Shown here: piece after piece, positions 1 to 7,133 of the stretch
Numbering within the stretch: the stretch's first letter is position 1
How the letters are laid out: every line of letters starts with the position of its first letter
Assembly (NCBI GenBank): GCA_964416315.1
Contig: CAYQDR010000110.1
Coordinates: forward strand, 1-17,080
From: CAYQDR01 sp964416315
GTDB taxonomy: Bacteria; Methylomirabilota; Methylomirabilia; Rokubacteriales; DASRDR01
Direction: 5' to 3'
Length of the DNA: 17,080 bases
Translations under genes and position numbers: made by a program
Notes under the pieces: generated by a model
Seen by the model: only the letters and a program-made list of their open reading frames with translations
Told to the model about the DNA's origin: nothing
Databases searched by the model: none

Positions 1-437
1 GACCCACGACCTACAACCGGCTGTACCGTTCGGAGTAAACCGGATAAGCAGTACCCGCGTTTCGCCCACCCGGTGAACCCCTCGTCGAGAACGGCGACGT
101 TGCGGTAGCCGCGCTCCTGGAGGAGAACGAAGGCGAGCGCGGCGCCGCTCGTCAGGTCCGCGTAGAGGACGACCCGGCCCGTCCGGGGGACCTCGGCGAG
201 CCGCGCTTCGAGCTCGGGGAGGGGGAGCGAGCGGGCGCCGGGCAGGCGTGCCCTCTTGAACGCCTCGCGCGGCCGGAGGTCCACCAGGACGAGCGCCTCG
301 CCCGCGTCCATGAGCCGCTTGACGTGCCCGGCGTCGTGGCTCAGCAGCGTGCCGCCCGCCCCGTGGCCCCCGAGGGCCGGGAGGGCCAGCGCGAGCACGG
401 CGAGGGGCAGCGCGGTCGCGATCGCGACGCGCCTCAC
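1..437 (-). CDS. Exported rhodanese-like domain protein, cut by the window edge; catalytic Cys apparently absent
   Basis: About 145 residues are visible; no stop is reached before the window edge, so the C-terminus is missing or lies outside. The GTG start at 437 forms a GTGA overlap with the stop of the CusF-like gene, which argues for translational coupling. Residues 1-24 form a signal peptide (RRVAIATALPLAVLALALPA). A rhodanese-like fold follows: VLVDLRPREAFKRARLPGA at about 50-68, then VVLYADLTSG at 89-98, then the closing GYRNVAVLDEGFTGW at 110-124. Active rhodaneses have a Cys right after the tyrosine of VVxYC; here that position is Ala93, so sulfur transfer by the usual mechanism is unlikely. 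By inference it is a periplasmic binding or scaffold domain acting with the copper genes upstream. The last codons before the window edge (GYCLSGLLRTVQP) are lower in GC and do not look like a normal rhodanese end. Confidence 0.72.
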   Translation of the reverse strand, partial: MRRVAIATALPLAVLALALPALGGHGAGGTLLSHDAGHVKRLMDAGEALVLVDLRPREAFKRARLPGARSLPLPELEARLAEVPRTGRVVLYADLTSGAALAFVLLQERGYRNVAVLDEGFTGWAKRGYCLSGLLRTVQPVVGRG

Positions 438-814
438 GGCCGGGCCTCCTTCTCGATCGCCACGAGGACGAGCTGCTCGCCCCGGCGCCTCAGGGTGAAC
501 CGGACGCGGTCGCCCGGCTGGAGGCCGTCGAGGAGCTTCGGGGTCTCCGCCTCGAACCCCATCGTCATCGCGGGCATGACGCCCGGGATCGCCTCGTGGG
601 TGAGGAACACGCCGCCGACGTTCGGGAGCACCATGCGGACGATCCCCCGCACGGTCCAGGCCTCGGGCCCGGCGCGGCGCTCGGCGAGGGCCCGACGGGC
701 CCCGGCCAGCTCCTCCTCCAGCCGTCGCGCCTCCCGCCCCCAGCGGAGGTAGCCGGCCCCGACGCCGATGGCGAGCGCCAGGTTGACGAGCACCACCACC
801 CTCCAGAGCCGCAT
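434..814 (-). CDS. CusF-like periplasmic copper-binding protein, membrane anchored
   Basis: The product has 126 residues. Residues 5-24 form one hydrophobic segment (signal anchor), 26-49 are charged and probably coiled (ARRLEEELAGARRALAERR), and 55-122 form a small beta-barrel of the CusF/copper-binding type. The diagnostic stretch is HEAIPGVMPAMTMGF, starting at His73, with Met83 and Met85; these match the His/Met/Met set that binds Cu(I)/Ag(I) in CusF, followed by the family's LLDGLQPGDRVRF. The copper-stacking Trp of E. coli CusF is not obvious. The ATG lies 2 nt after the CopD-fusion stop and the end overlaps the rhodanese start, so all three are read together. The likely role is holding or handing over copper in the periplasm beside the CopD protein. 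Family assignment is confident; the metal is inferred from the family. Confidence 0.85.
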   Translation of the reverse strand: MRLWRVVVLVNLALAIGVGAGYLRWGREARRLEEELAGARRALAERRAGPEAWTVRGIVRMVLPNVGGVFLTHEAIPGVMPAMTMGFEAETPKLLDGLQPGDRVRFTLRRRGEQLVLVAIEKEARP

Positions 815-816
815 CG

Positions 817-2862
817 TCAGTGGACGTGCTCGTCGAGGACCGGCGCCCGGGGTGTCTCGCTGGCGAGCTGCTGGACCTCGGCGAGGACGCGCTTCGGGTC
901 GGCCCACCCCGGGCTGCCGTCCGGGACCCAGCGCGCGCGGAGGTACCCCTGGCGGTCGATGAGGAGCTCCATGTGCGCGGGGACCGGCGGGTCGGGGAGC
1001 TGCCCCGCGGCGCTCGTGTCGCGCTGGAAGAGCGCATAGGTCGTGGCCGCTTCGGCGGCGCCGTCCACGACGATGGGGAAGAAGATCGGCCGCGGGCCCA
1101 GGGCGCGGTAGATCTCGCCCGGCGGCGCGAGCGGAACCGCGAGCACCTCGGCGCCGAGGCGGCGGAGGTTCGCGTAGACGCTCGAGAGCTGGAGAAGGCG
1201 GCCGAGCGACTCCGGCAGGGTGAAGAGCACGAGGAGGACAATCTCCCGTTCCCGGTAGTCGCGGAGGGCGCGGCCCTCGCCGACCCCCGTCGTGTACGCG
1301 AAGTCGGGTGCGACGAGCGCGGCAGTCGGCTCGGTGACCGGGCCGAGCCCGCGCGCCTGCTCGGCAGCGCCGAGCGTCCGGAGGAAGTTGATCAAATCCC
1401 ACCGCTCCTCTTCGGAGAGCCGGTCGCCGAAGGGCGGCATTGGCGAGCCGGGGATCCCGCGGGTGAGCCACCAGAAGAGGTCGCCGACCGTGTGGTCCGC
1501 CGTATGGCGGGCGGTGAGGTCGGCGGGCTTCCGCGGGAGCCCGGCCGCGGCCGGCCCGTCGCCGTAGCCCGCGACGCCGTGACACCGCACGCAGTGCTCC
1601 CGGTAGAGGGTGAGGCCGTTCGCTACGGAGATCGCGGTGTAGGGGACGCCGGGCCGGACGTAGGTCGTCGGATACGCGTCCACCACGATCGGCGGGAGGG
1701 CGACCCCGAGGCCGGCCAGGACCGCGCCGACCCCGGCGACGGCGACCCAGCGCCAGCGCCGCGTCCGGACGAGCGCCGCACAGAGGGTCGCGATGAGGCC
1801 GAACATCGCCACCTGGCTGCCGATCGCCACGCGCGTCCGCACGCCCGGGAGATCCTTCGTCACCTCCCAGGCGAAGCGAAAGGGGACGGGCCAGCTCGGC
1901 GCGACGTGGCGCCCGGGCGGCGTCACGCCGAGCGCGGCGACGAGGGCGAGAATCCCGAGCCCGAGCGTGGCCTCGAGGAGGACGTTCCGCCGGAGCCGCG
2001 CGAGGTCGCGGCGCGTGGCCTCGGGGTCGGTTGCGAGGAGCAGGCGCGGCTTGAGGCGGCGGAGGTTGACCGCGGCGATCGCGAGGAGCGGGATCAGGAG
2101 GGCGAGCTTCCCCAGCAGGAGGCGCCCGTAGGGGGTCCCGACGAGCGGTGGGACGCCCCGGATTTGCGCCGCGGCGTTGAGGGTGCCCGTCAGGAGGAGC
2201 AGGGTGACTGCGCCGAGCCCAAGGGCCGAGAAGCGGCGCACCGCGTCGCGGGCGACGCCCCGCGCGGACTCCGCCGGCTCCCGGAGCGTCCAGGTGAGGA
2301 GGAGCGCGAGCGGGCCGAGGCCGCCGAGCCAGGCGCCCGTCGCGAGGAGGTGGAGGGCATCGCCGACGAGCGGCCAGATGCCCCAGTCCTCGGCCGTCGT
2401 GGCGTGCCCGGCCCAGGCCAGGGCCGCGGCCGCGACGGCCGCCAGGAGGACGCCCTCGAGGCGGAGCGCCCACCAGTCCCGCCAGTCCTGCTCCCGCTCG
2501 CGGAGGAGGAGGAAGCCGCCGAGGAGCGCGAAGGCGGCCATGCGGATCATCCAGACGAGACCGGACTGGGTTCCGGAGAGGAGGGCGACCCACACCGATG
2601 GCGTGAACGCCGCCGCGCGCGAACCCGTCACGCTCGCGGCCTGGAGGGCGAGCGCGGCGAGCCCGGAGAGGAGGGCGACCGCGGCCGCCCAGGCGCCGAG
2701 GCGGAGCAGGGTCCGCTCGAAGCCGTGGGCGGCGGCCTCGAGCTCGGGCCCGGCGCGCCGCCACGCGGGCCGCGCGACCAGGACGAGGAAGAGGAAGACG
2801 CCGAGGAGCTGGACACCGGCGGCGAGGTGGAGGAACCGGACGACGACCGCGAGCGCCGTCAT
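817..2862 (-). CDS. CopD-domain membrane protein fused to cytochrome c and a cysteine-less redoxin domain
   Basis: The product has 681 residues in three parts. Residues 1-395 hold about eight or nine hydrophobic helices, with the CopD-like core around 150-310 (AGHATTAEDWGIWPLVGDALHL, then HLLATGAWLGGLGPLALLL). Residues 410-500 are a monoheme cytochrome c: C424-V-R-C427-H428 binds heme, and Met475 in SPMPPFGD is the probable sixth ligand. Residues 515-670 resemble an AhpC/TlpA-type redoxin (IVLLVLFTLPES at 541-552, AHMELLIDRQGYLRARWVPD at about 629-648), but there is no Cys where the CxxC or peroxidatic Cys should be. CopD family members move copper across the inner membrane; the cytochrome suggests coupling to electron transfer. 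The ATG at 2862 overlaps the upstream stop (ATGA); the longer in-frame version from 2985 would start inside that gene and has no hydrophobic lead, so it was not used. Substrate and direction of transport are inferred. Confidence 0.87.
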   Translation of the reverse strand: MTALAVVVRFLHLAAGVQLLGVFLFLVLVARPAWRRAGPELEAAAHGFERTLLRLGAWAAAVALLSGLAALALQAASVTGSRAAAFTPSVWVALLSGTQSGLVWMIRMAAFALLGGFLLLREREQDWRDWWALRLEGVLLAAVAAAALAWAGHATTAEDWGIWPLVGDALHLLATGAWLGGLGPLALLLTWTLREPAESARGVARDAVRRFSALGLGAVTLLLLTGTLNAAAQIRGVPPLVGTPYGRLLLGKLALLIPLLAIAAVNLRRLKPRLLLATDPEATRRDLARLRRNVLLEATLGLGILALVAALGVTPPGRHVAPSWPVPFRFAWEVTKDLPGVRTRVAIGSQVAMFGLIATLCAALVRTRRWRWVAVAGVGAVLAGLGVALPPIVVDAYPTTYVRPGVPYTAISVANGLTLYREHCVRCHGVAGYGDGPAAAGLPRKPADLTARHTADHTVGDLFWWLTRGIPGSPMPPFGDRLSEEERWDLINFLRTLGAAEQARGLGPVTEPTAALVAPDFAYTTGVGEGRALRDYREREIVLLVLFTLPESLGRLLQLSSVYANLRRLGAEVLAVPLAPPGEIYRALGPRPIFFPIVVDGAAEAATTYALFQRDTSAAGQLPDPPVPAHMELLIDRQGYLRARWVPDGSPGWADPKRVLAEVQQLASETPRAPVLDEHVH

Positions 2863-3089
2863 TGCGGTCCGACGTCCCGCCCGCCCTTGCCGCGCTCCTC
2901 GCGCTCCGGCGCGAGCCACGCCCACCCGGCCAACAGGAGGACGACGACGCCTCCCGCGATGAACAGCCAGACCTCGAGGCTCCACGGCGTCGTGGCGGCG
3001 GCGCCGTGGTCGGCCGACGCGATCCGGACCCGGAGCAGTGCCAGGATGGCGACGAGCGCGCGCGCGGATCGGGAGCTCACGCCCTCCAT
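2859..3089 (-). CDS. Small membrane protein of the copper operon, function unknown
   Basis: The product has 76 residues. Residues 8-26 look like a secretion signal with an AXA-like end (RIASA, then DHGAAATTPW), 38-59 form one strong transmembrane helix (LEVWLFIAGGVVVLLLAGWAWL), and the tail is charged (APEREERGKGGRDVGPQ), probably cytoplasmic. I do not recognise a family. The gene is supported by its ATGA overlap with the CopD-fusion start, by hydrophobic segments placed as in a real membrane peptide, and by fitting exactly between its neighbours. The ATG at 3089 lacks a strong ribosome binding site. A small partner or assembly subunit of the CopD/cytochrome protein is a reasonable guess; no cysteine pair or metal motif is visible apart from DHG after the signal. 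Confidence 0.6.
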   Translation of the reverse strand: MEGVSSRSARALVAILALLRVRIASADHGAAATTPWSLEVWLFIAGGVVVLLLAGWAWLAPEREERGKGGRDVGPQ

Positions 3090-3118
3090 GCTACCGCCTG
3101 GTGCGGGCGCACGCGCGG

Positions 3119-4141
3119 TCAGGTGGCGTCCGGGAGGAGGTCCGCGACGCGTACCGGGCGCCGGGCGCGCGCCGACTCGACCGCGGCCATGAGGAGCGCG
3201 AAGGTGTGGATGTTGTCGCCGACGTGGGTGTCGGGCAGGCGTCCCGTCCGGATGGCCGCCACGAACTGGGCGAGCCCCCGGCCCAGTTCCCCCTCCGGCA
3301 CGGGCTCGCCGGGGAGCTCCCGGGTCGCGCCTCCGGCGGCGAGGAGGACGCGCGACGCCGCGTCCAGGTGGAGGGTCCCGCGCTCGCCGCTGACCGTGAT
3401 GAGCCCCTCCTGGGGCGTCTCGAAGCCCTGGGCCACCATGGTGCCGCCGTAGCCCACGACGCAGCCGGTCGCCGTCGTGAGGATGGCAGCGGCGGCCGAG
3501 TTGCCGGCGAGCCAGCTCCAGGCCGGGCGGAAGCTCGTCGCGACGACCTCCCGCGGCTCGTCGCCCGTGACCCAGCGGAGCAGGTCGAAGTGGTGGACGG
3601 CGAAGTCCAGGAGGTACGGCTCCGCCATCTGCTCGCGCCACCCGTCCACGGTCGTCCGGCGGATCTGCTGCCGGCACTCGAGCGTGACGTGGGCCGGCCG
3701 GCCGATCGCCCCCTCCCGCACGGCTCGGGCGAGGGCGAGGGTGTGGGGCCGCCAGCGGAAGTTCTGGTTGACCATGACGACCCGGTCCGGGCGAGCGCGG
3801 GTCGCCTGGAGGATGGCCCGGCCGTCGGCCATCGTCGTGGCGAGCGGCTTCTCGACGAGGACGTGCCAGCCGCGGTCGAGCGCCTTCACGACGGCGTCGC
3901 GGTGGAGCGCCTGGGGCAGGGCGACGATGACCGCGTCGGCGTCGCCCTGCTGGAGGGCCTCGTCCACGGTGGGGTAGCCGGGCACGCCCGGGAGCCCGAG
4001 ATCCCGCCTGAGCGCCTCGAGGCGGGCGGGGGAGCGGGAGACGATCCCGGCGACCCGCCACTCCTCGCGCGCCCGCAGCGCCTCCAGCCACTTGCGGGCG
4101 AAAAAGCCCGCCCCCCAGACCATTACCCGGAGCGCCTGCAT
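3119..4141 (-). CDS. Gfo/Idh/MocA-family NAD(P)-dependent oxidoreductase
   Basis: The product has 340 residues, the usual length. Residues 1-120 are a Rossmann domain with VMVWGAGFFA (glycines 10 and 12) for the dinucleotide, VIVALPQALH at 71-80 and the family signature VEKPLA with Glu97-Lys98-Pro99; the lysine is the usual catalytic residue. The C-terminal alpha/beta domain includes LLDFAVHHFDLLRW at 177-190, with His183/His184 and Asp186 in the place of the conserved substrate-site histidine motif. Such enzymes oxidise or reduce sugars, inositols and related polyols, or biliverdin; the substrate cannot be read here. The start at 4141 follows a G-rich ribosome binding site (GGGGGGACGA). It lies 29 nt before the small membrane gene on the same strand, so it may be first in the transcript, although its function has no obvious link to copper. 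Confidence 0.9.
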   Translation of the reverse strand: MQALRVMVWGAGFFARKWLEALRAREEWRVAGIVSRSPARLEALRRDLGLPGVPGYPTVDEALQQGDADAVIVALPQALHRDAVVKALDRGWHVLVEKPLATTMADGRAILQATRARPDRVVMVNQNFRWRPHTLALARAVREGAIGRPAHVTLECRQQIRRTTVDGWREQMAEPYLLDFAVHHFDLLRWVTGDEPREVVATSFRPAWSWLAGNSAAAAILTTATGCVVGYGGTMVAQGFETPQEGLITVSGERGTLHLDAASRVLLAAGGATRELPGEPVPEGELGRGLAQFVAAIRTGRLPDTHVGDNIHTFALLMAAVESARARRPVRVADLLPDAT

Positions 4142-4206
4142 TCGTCCCCCCCCGCCGCGCGCCTCTCCGCGCGGCCCCAGCCGGTCGTGCTCGCCGCCCG
4201 GGAACC

Positions 4207-4236
4207 TTGACTTCCCCGGGGGCCCGCGGGGACAAT
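4207..4236 (+). promoter_or_regulatory. Likely sigma70-type promoter for the pilT-like gene
   Basis: TTGACT at 4207-4212 matches five of six -35 bases and GACAAT at 4231-4236 matches four of six -10 bases, with an 18-nt spacer. It sits about 30 nt before the start codon, in one of the few AT-rich patches of an otherwise GC-rich divergent intergenic region, and is followed by AAGGAGG at 4256-4262, 5 nt from the ATG. AATATAG just downstream is an alternative -10 but would give too long a spacer. No equally good promoter was seen for the opposite-strand dehydrogenase gene. Confidence 0.5.
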
Positions 4237-4267
4237 ATAGCCGCTTCGTCGGGGGAAGGAGGGGGAG

Positions 4268-5398
4268 ATGGATCTCGCGCAGGTCCTCCGGGACGGCACG
4301 TCGCGCGGCGCGTCGGACTTTCACCTGAAGCCGCGCCAGCTCCCGGTCGTGCGGATTCAGGGCAAGCTCGCGCCGCTGGAGGGCTCCGCGCCGATCGACG
4401 CGAAGGAGCTCTTCGAGCTCGCGTACTCGATGATGAGCCCCCCCCAGAAGGAGCGGTACGACAGGGACGGGGGGGCGGACGTCCAGTACAGCGTCGCCGG
4501 CATCGGCCGGTTCCGCGCCAGCATCTGCCGGGCGCGGGGGACCGTGGCGGTCGCCCTCCGCGTCGTGCCGTACGAGATCCCGACCTTCGAGGACCTCCAC
4601 CTGCCCGAGGTCATCTCCAAGCTCTCGGTGGAGCCGCGGGGCCTCATCCTGGTGACGGGCCCGGCCGGCAGCGGGAAGTCCACGACGCTGGCGGCGATGA
4701 TCAACTACATGAACCTGAACCGGAACGACCACATCGTCACCATCGAGGACCCGATCGAGTTCCTCCACCAGGACAAGAACTGCATCATCACGCAGCGCGA
4801 GGTCGGCTCGGACTGTCCCACGTTCGCCGAGGCGCTGCGCATCTGCCTCCGGCAGGACCCGGACGTCATCATGGTCGGCGAGATGCGGGACCTCGAGACG
4901 GTCCGCACGGTGCTCACGCTCGCCGAGACCGGCCACCTCGTCATGTCCACGCTCCACACCATCACGGCGGCCGAGACCGTCAACCGGGTCATCTCGGAGT
5001 TCCCGGGGCACCAGGAGCGCCAGATCCGGAACCAGCTCTCCCAGGTGCTGCGAGGGATTCTCTCGCAGCGCCTCATCGACCGCTCGGACCAGCCGGGAAT
5101 CCTCCCGGCGGTCGAGGTGCTCGTCAGCACGTCCACCATCCAGCGCTGCATCGAGGACCCCGGGCGGACGGCCGACATCCCCAAGGCGATCGCCGAGGGG
5201 AAGGACATGTACGGCATGCAGACGTTCGACCAGTGCGTGCTGGCTTACTACCAGCAGAACATGATCACCTACGAGACCGCGCTGCGGGCCTCGAGCTCCC
5301 CCACCGACTTCGAGGTCGAGGTGCAGCGGCTCGCGATGGCGCAGCCGCAGCCGAGCCGGCCGTCGACGGGCCGGGTGGGGCGTCCGCCCGGACGGTAG
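4268..5398 (+). CDS. pilT: PilT/PilU-family type IV pilus retraction ATPase
   Basis: The product has 376 residues; PilT and PilU are about 345-380. It starts with the N-terminal PAS-like domain (SDFHLKPRQLPVVRIQGKL at about 16-34). The ATPase follows: Walker A GPAGSGKST at 131-139, Asp box TIEDPIEF at 158-165, Walker B DVIMVGEMRDLET at 199-211, His box TGHLVMSTLHT at 221-231, then QLSQVLRGILSQRL at 256-269. The end (GMQTFDQCVLAYYQQNMITYETAL, from about 316) resembles PilU, and the AIRNLIRE motif of classical PilT is replaced by IPKAIAEGKD, so a PilU-like role is possible. It powers pilus disassembly at the inner membrane. No other pilus genes are in the window. The perfect AAGGAGG site 5 nt before the ATG fixes the start. 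The last 20 residues (QPQPSRPSTGRVGRPPGR) are a disordered tail. Confidence 0.92.
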   Translation: MDLAQVLRDGTSRGASDFHLKPRQLPVVRIQGKLAPLEGSAPIDAKELFELAYSMMSPPQKERYDRDGGADVQYSVAGIGRFRASICRARGTVAVALRVVPYEIPTFEDLHLPEVISKLSVEPRGLILVTGPAGSGKSTTLAAMINYMNLNRNDHIVTIEDPIEFLHQDKNCIITQREVGSDCPTFAEALRICLRQDPDVIMVGEMRDLETVRTVLTLAETGHLVMSTLHTITAAETVNRVISEFPGHQERQIRNQLSQVLRGILSQRLIDRSDQPGILPAVEVLVSTSTIQRCIEDPGRTADIPKAIAEGKDMYGMQTFDQCVLAYYQQNMITYETALRASSSPTDFEVEVQRLAMAQPQPSRPSTGRVGRPPGR

Positions 5399-5457
5399 CG
5401 GCGTTCGACCGGGCCCGGGGCGCTCGAGCCGGGCGCGGCGGTCTCCCGAGGTCGGAG

Positions 5458-6906
5458 TTGGTCCACGTCGAGCGCGTGAGTGCCTACCAGTGGCGGATCC
5501 CGCCGGACGCGAAGCCCGGGATGCGGGTGCCGGGGATCGTGTACGCCGACGACGAGCTGATGGCGCAGATCCGCCGCGACGGCTCGCTCGAGCAGGTGGC
5601 GAACGCCGCGGCGCTCCCCGGCATCGTGAAGGCCTCGCTGGCGATGCCCGACATCCACCAGGGGTACGGGCTGCCGGTGGGCGGGGTCGTGGCGACCGAC
5701 GCGGTCCGGGACGGCGTGATCAGCCCCGGCGGCGTCGGCTACGACATCAACTGCGGTGTGCGCCTCCTCCGGACCCACCTCACCCAGGCGGAGCTCGCCC
5801 CCCGGCTCCCGGCGCTGGTAGACGCCCTCGCCCAGGCGATCCCCGCGGGCGTGGGCTCGCGCGGCCGCGTCAAGCTGTCGGCGGCCGACGAGCGGCGCGG
5901 CCCCGTCGTCGGCGGGGCGCGCTGGGCGATCGAGCGCGGCTACGGCGAGGGCGACGACCTCGCCCGCATGGAGTCCCACGGCGTCCTGCCGGGAGCCGAC
6001 CCGGAGACCGTCTCGCAGCGGGCCTACGAGCGCGGGCGTGGACAGCTCGGGACGCTCGGCTCCGGGAACCACTTCGTCGAGGTGCAGGTGGTGGACGAGA
6101 TCCGGGCGCCGGCGGAAGCGGCGGCCCTCGGGCTCGAGATGGGGCGGATCACGCTGATGATCCACACGGGCTCGCGTGGGCTTGGCCACCAGGTCTGCAC
6201 GGACGCCCTGGGCGCGATGGAGCCGGCGATGCGGCGCTACGCGATCACGCTGCCTGACCGGCAGCTCGCGTGCGCCCCGGTGGGCTCGGCGGAAGCCCAG
6301 GCTTACCTCGGCGCGATGCGGGCGGCGGCGAACTTCGCCTTCGCCAACCGGCAGTGCCTGGCCCACTTCGCCCGCGAGGTGCTCGAGCGCGTCCTCCAGG
6401 TCTCCCCGCGGGACCTGGGTCTCGCGCTCGTCTACGACGTCGCCCACAACATCGCCAAGGAGGAGGAGCACGAGGTGGACGGCCGGCCGATGCGCCTCCT
6501 CGTCCACCGGAAGGGGGCGACGCGCGCGTTCCCGCCGGGGCACCCGGAGCTCCCGGAGGCCTACCGCGCGATCGGGCAGCCGGTGCTGATCCCCGGGGAC
6601 ATGGGCCGCTACTCCTACGTCCTGGTGGGGACGGCGGGCTCGATGCGCGAGACGTTCGGGAGCACGTGCCACGGGGCCGGGCGCGTCATGAGTCGGACCG
6701 CGGCCGTGAAAGCCGCGCGGGGACGGTCGATCGCCCAGGAGCTGGCGGCGCGGGGGATCCTCGCGCGCGCGAGCGGCCGGGAGGCGCTCGCCGAGGAGAT
6801 GTCGGAGGCGTACAAGGACGTCAAGAACGTGGTCGAGGTGGTGGAGCGCGCCGGGCTCTCGCGGGTCGTCGCGCGCCTCCGCCCGCTCGGTGTGATCAAG
6901 GGGTGA
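5458..6906 (+). CDS. rtcB: RNA-splicing ligase RtcB (GTP-dependent 3'-phosphate RNA ligase)
   Basis: The product has 482 residues, typical for RtcB, which joins RNA ends carrying 2',3'-cyclic or 3' phosphate to 5'-OH ends in tRNA splicing or RNA repair. All metal and nucleotide residues known for the family can be placed: Asp96 and Cys99 in GYDINCGVRL, His205 in GSGNHFVEVQ, His236 in LMIHTGSRGLGH, His330 in VYDVAHNIAKEEEH, and the guanylylated His405 in GSTCHGAGRVMSRTAA. There is no ATG at the right place. TTG at 5458 was chosen because GAGGT ends 5 nt before it and because the resulting N-terminus (MVHVERVSAYQWRIP) lines up with the family as I remember it; GTG at 5476 is the alternative. 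It lies 59 nt after the pilT-like gene and may share its transcript. No archease gene is nearby. Confidence 0.95.
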   Translation: MVHVERVSAYQWRIPPDAKPGMRVPGIVYADDELMAQIRRDGSLEQVANAAALPGIVKASLAMPDIHQGYGLPVGGVVATDAVRDGVISPGGVGYDINCGVRLLRTHLTQAELAPRLPALVDALAQAIPAGVGSRGRVKLSAADERRGPVVGGARWAIERGYGEGDDLARMESHGVLPGADPETVSQRAYERGRGQLGTLGSGNHFVEVQVVDEIRAPAEAAALGLEMGRITLMIHTGSRGLGHQVCTDALGAMEPAMRRYAITLPDRQLACAPVGSAEAQAYLGAMRAAANFAFANRQCLAHFAREVLERVLQVSPRDLGLALVYDVAHNIAKEEEHEVDGRPMRLLVHRKGATRAFPPGHPELPEAYRAIGQPVLIPGDMGRYSYVLVGTAGSMRETFGSTCHGAGRVMSRTAAVKAARGRSIAQELAARGILARASGREALAEEMSEAYKDVKNVVEVVERAGLSRVVARLRPLGVIKG

Positions 6907-6935
6907 CGGCGATGTAGGGCGCGCCACGCGTTGTC

Positions 6936-7025
6936 ACGCGGGAGCTCGGAACGCCGGGCTGAGAGGGCGGCGAGAATCGCCGCCGACCGCCGGAACCTGA
7001 TCTGGGTAATGCGGCGGGGAAGGAT
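6936..7025 (+). promoter_or_regulatory. TPP (THI-box) riboswitch aptamer, possibly decayed at its 3' side
   Basis: The two hallmark TPP-aptamer strings are present: GGCTGAGA (6957-6964) and ACCTGATCTGGGTAATGC (6995-7012). Pairings that can be drawn are P2 (GCGG 6938-6941 with CCGC 6987-6990), P3 (GCTCGG 6944-6949 with CCGGGC 6954-6959, loop AACG), and an extra P3a hairpin (GGCGGCGA 6966-6973 with TCGCCGCC 6977-6984, loop GAA), a common insertion site in this class. Weak points: the 3' strand that should pair with CTGG reads GCGGCG rather than CCAGCG, and I cannot draw a convincing P1. TPP aptamers normally repress thiamine synthesis or transport genes in cis. Here the aptamer is followed by a short gene remnant and then a radical SAM gene, so its regulatory target is unclear. 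Confidence 0.78.
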
Positions 7026-7133
7026 CAGCTCCTCCCCGGCCTCGCCGCCGAGCTCGTCCGCCTCAACGTTGACGTCATCCTTTCCCCCATGCAGGCGACT
7101 GCGCGCCTTGACCGTGCCGCGAGGCGTCTGTTA
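7023..7133 (+). pseudogene. Fragment resembling an ABC-transporter substrate-binding protein gene
   Basis: Read in the frame beginning at 7023, the DNA encodes DQLLPGLAAELVRLNVDVIL and continues SPMQATARLDRAARRLLE. The first part closely resembles the ...LAAELVRLKVDVIV... segment near the N-terminal third of the ABC_sub_bind (PF04392-type) substrate-binding proteins. There is no start codon, signal peptide or remainder of the protein; the fragment begins where the TPP aptamer ends and blends into the start of the radical SAM gene in another frame. The simplest reading is a deletion that left about 35 codons of a former gene. The similarity is from memory, over a short GC-rich stretch, so chance remains possible. 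Confidence 0.45.

Noticed and set aside
3090..4235. Minus-strand frame extending the small membrane gene upstream to 4235
   Set aside because: It is a shadow of the Gfo/Idh gene; only the last 76 codons have independent support from hydrophobicity and the ATGA overlap.
4207..5457. Upstream extension of the rtcB frame to 4207
   Set aside because: This part overlaps the pilT-like gene in another frame and has the composition of a shadow frame; rtcB homology begins only at about 5464.
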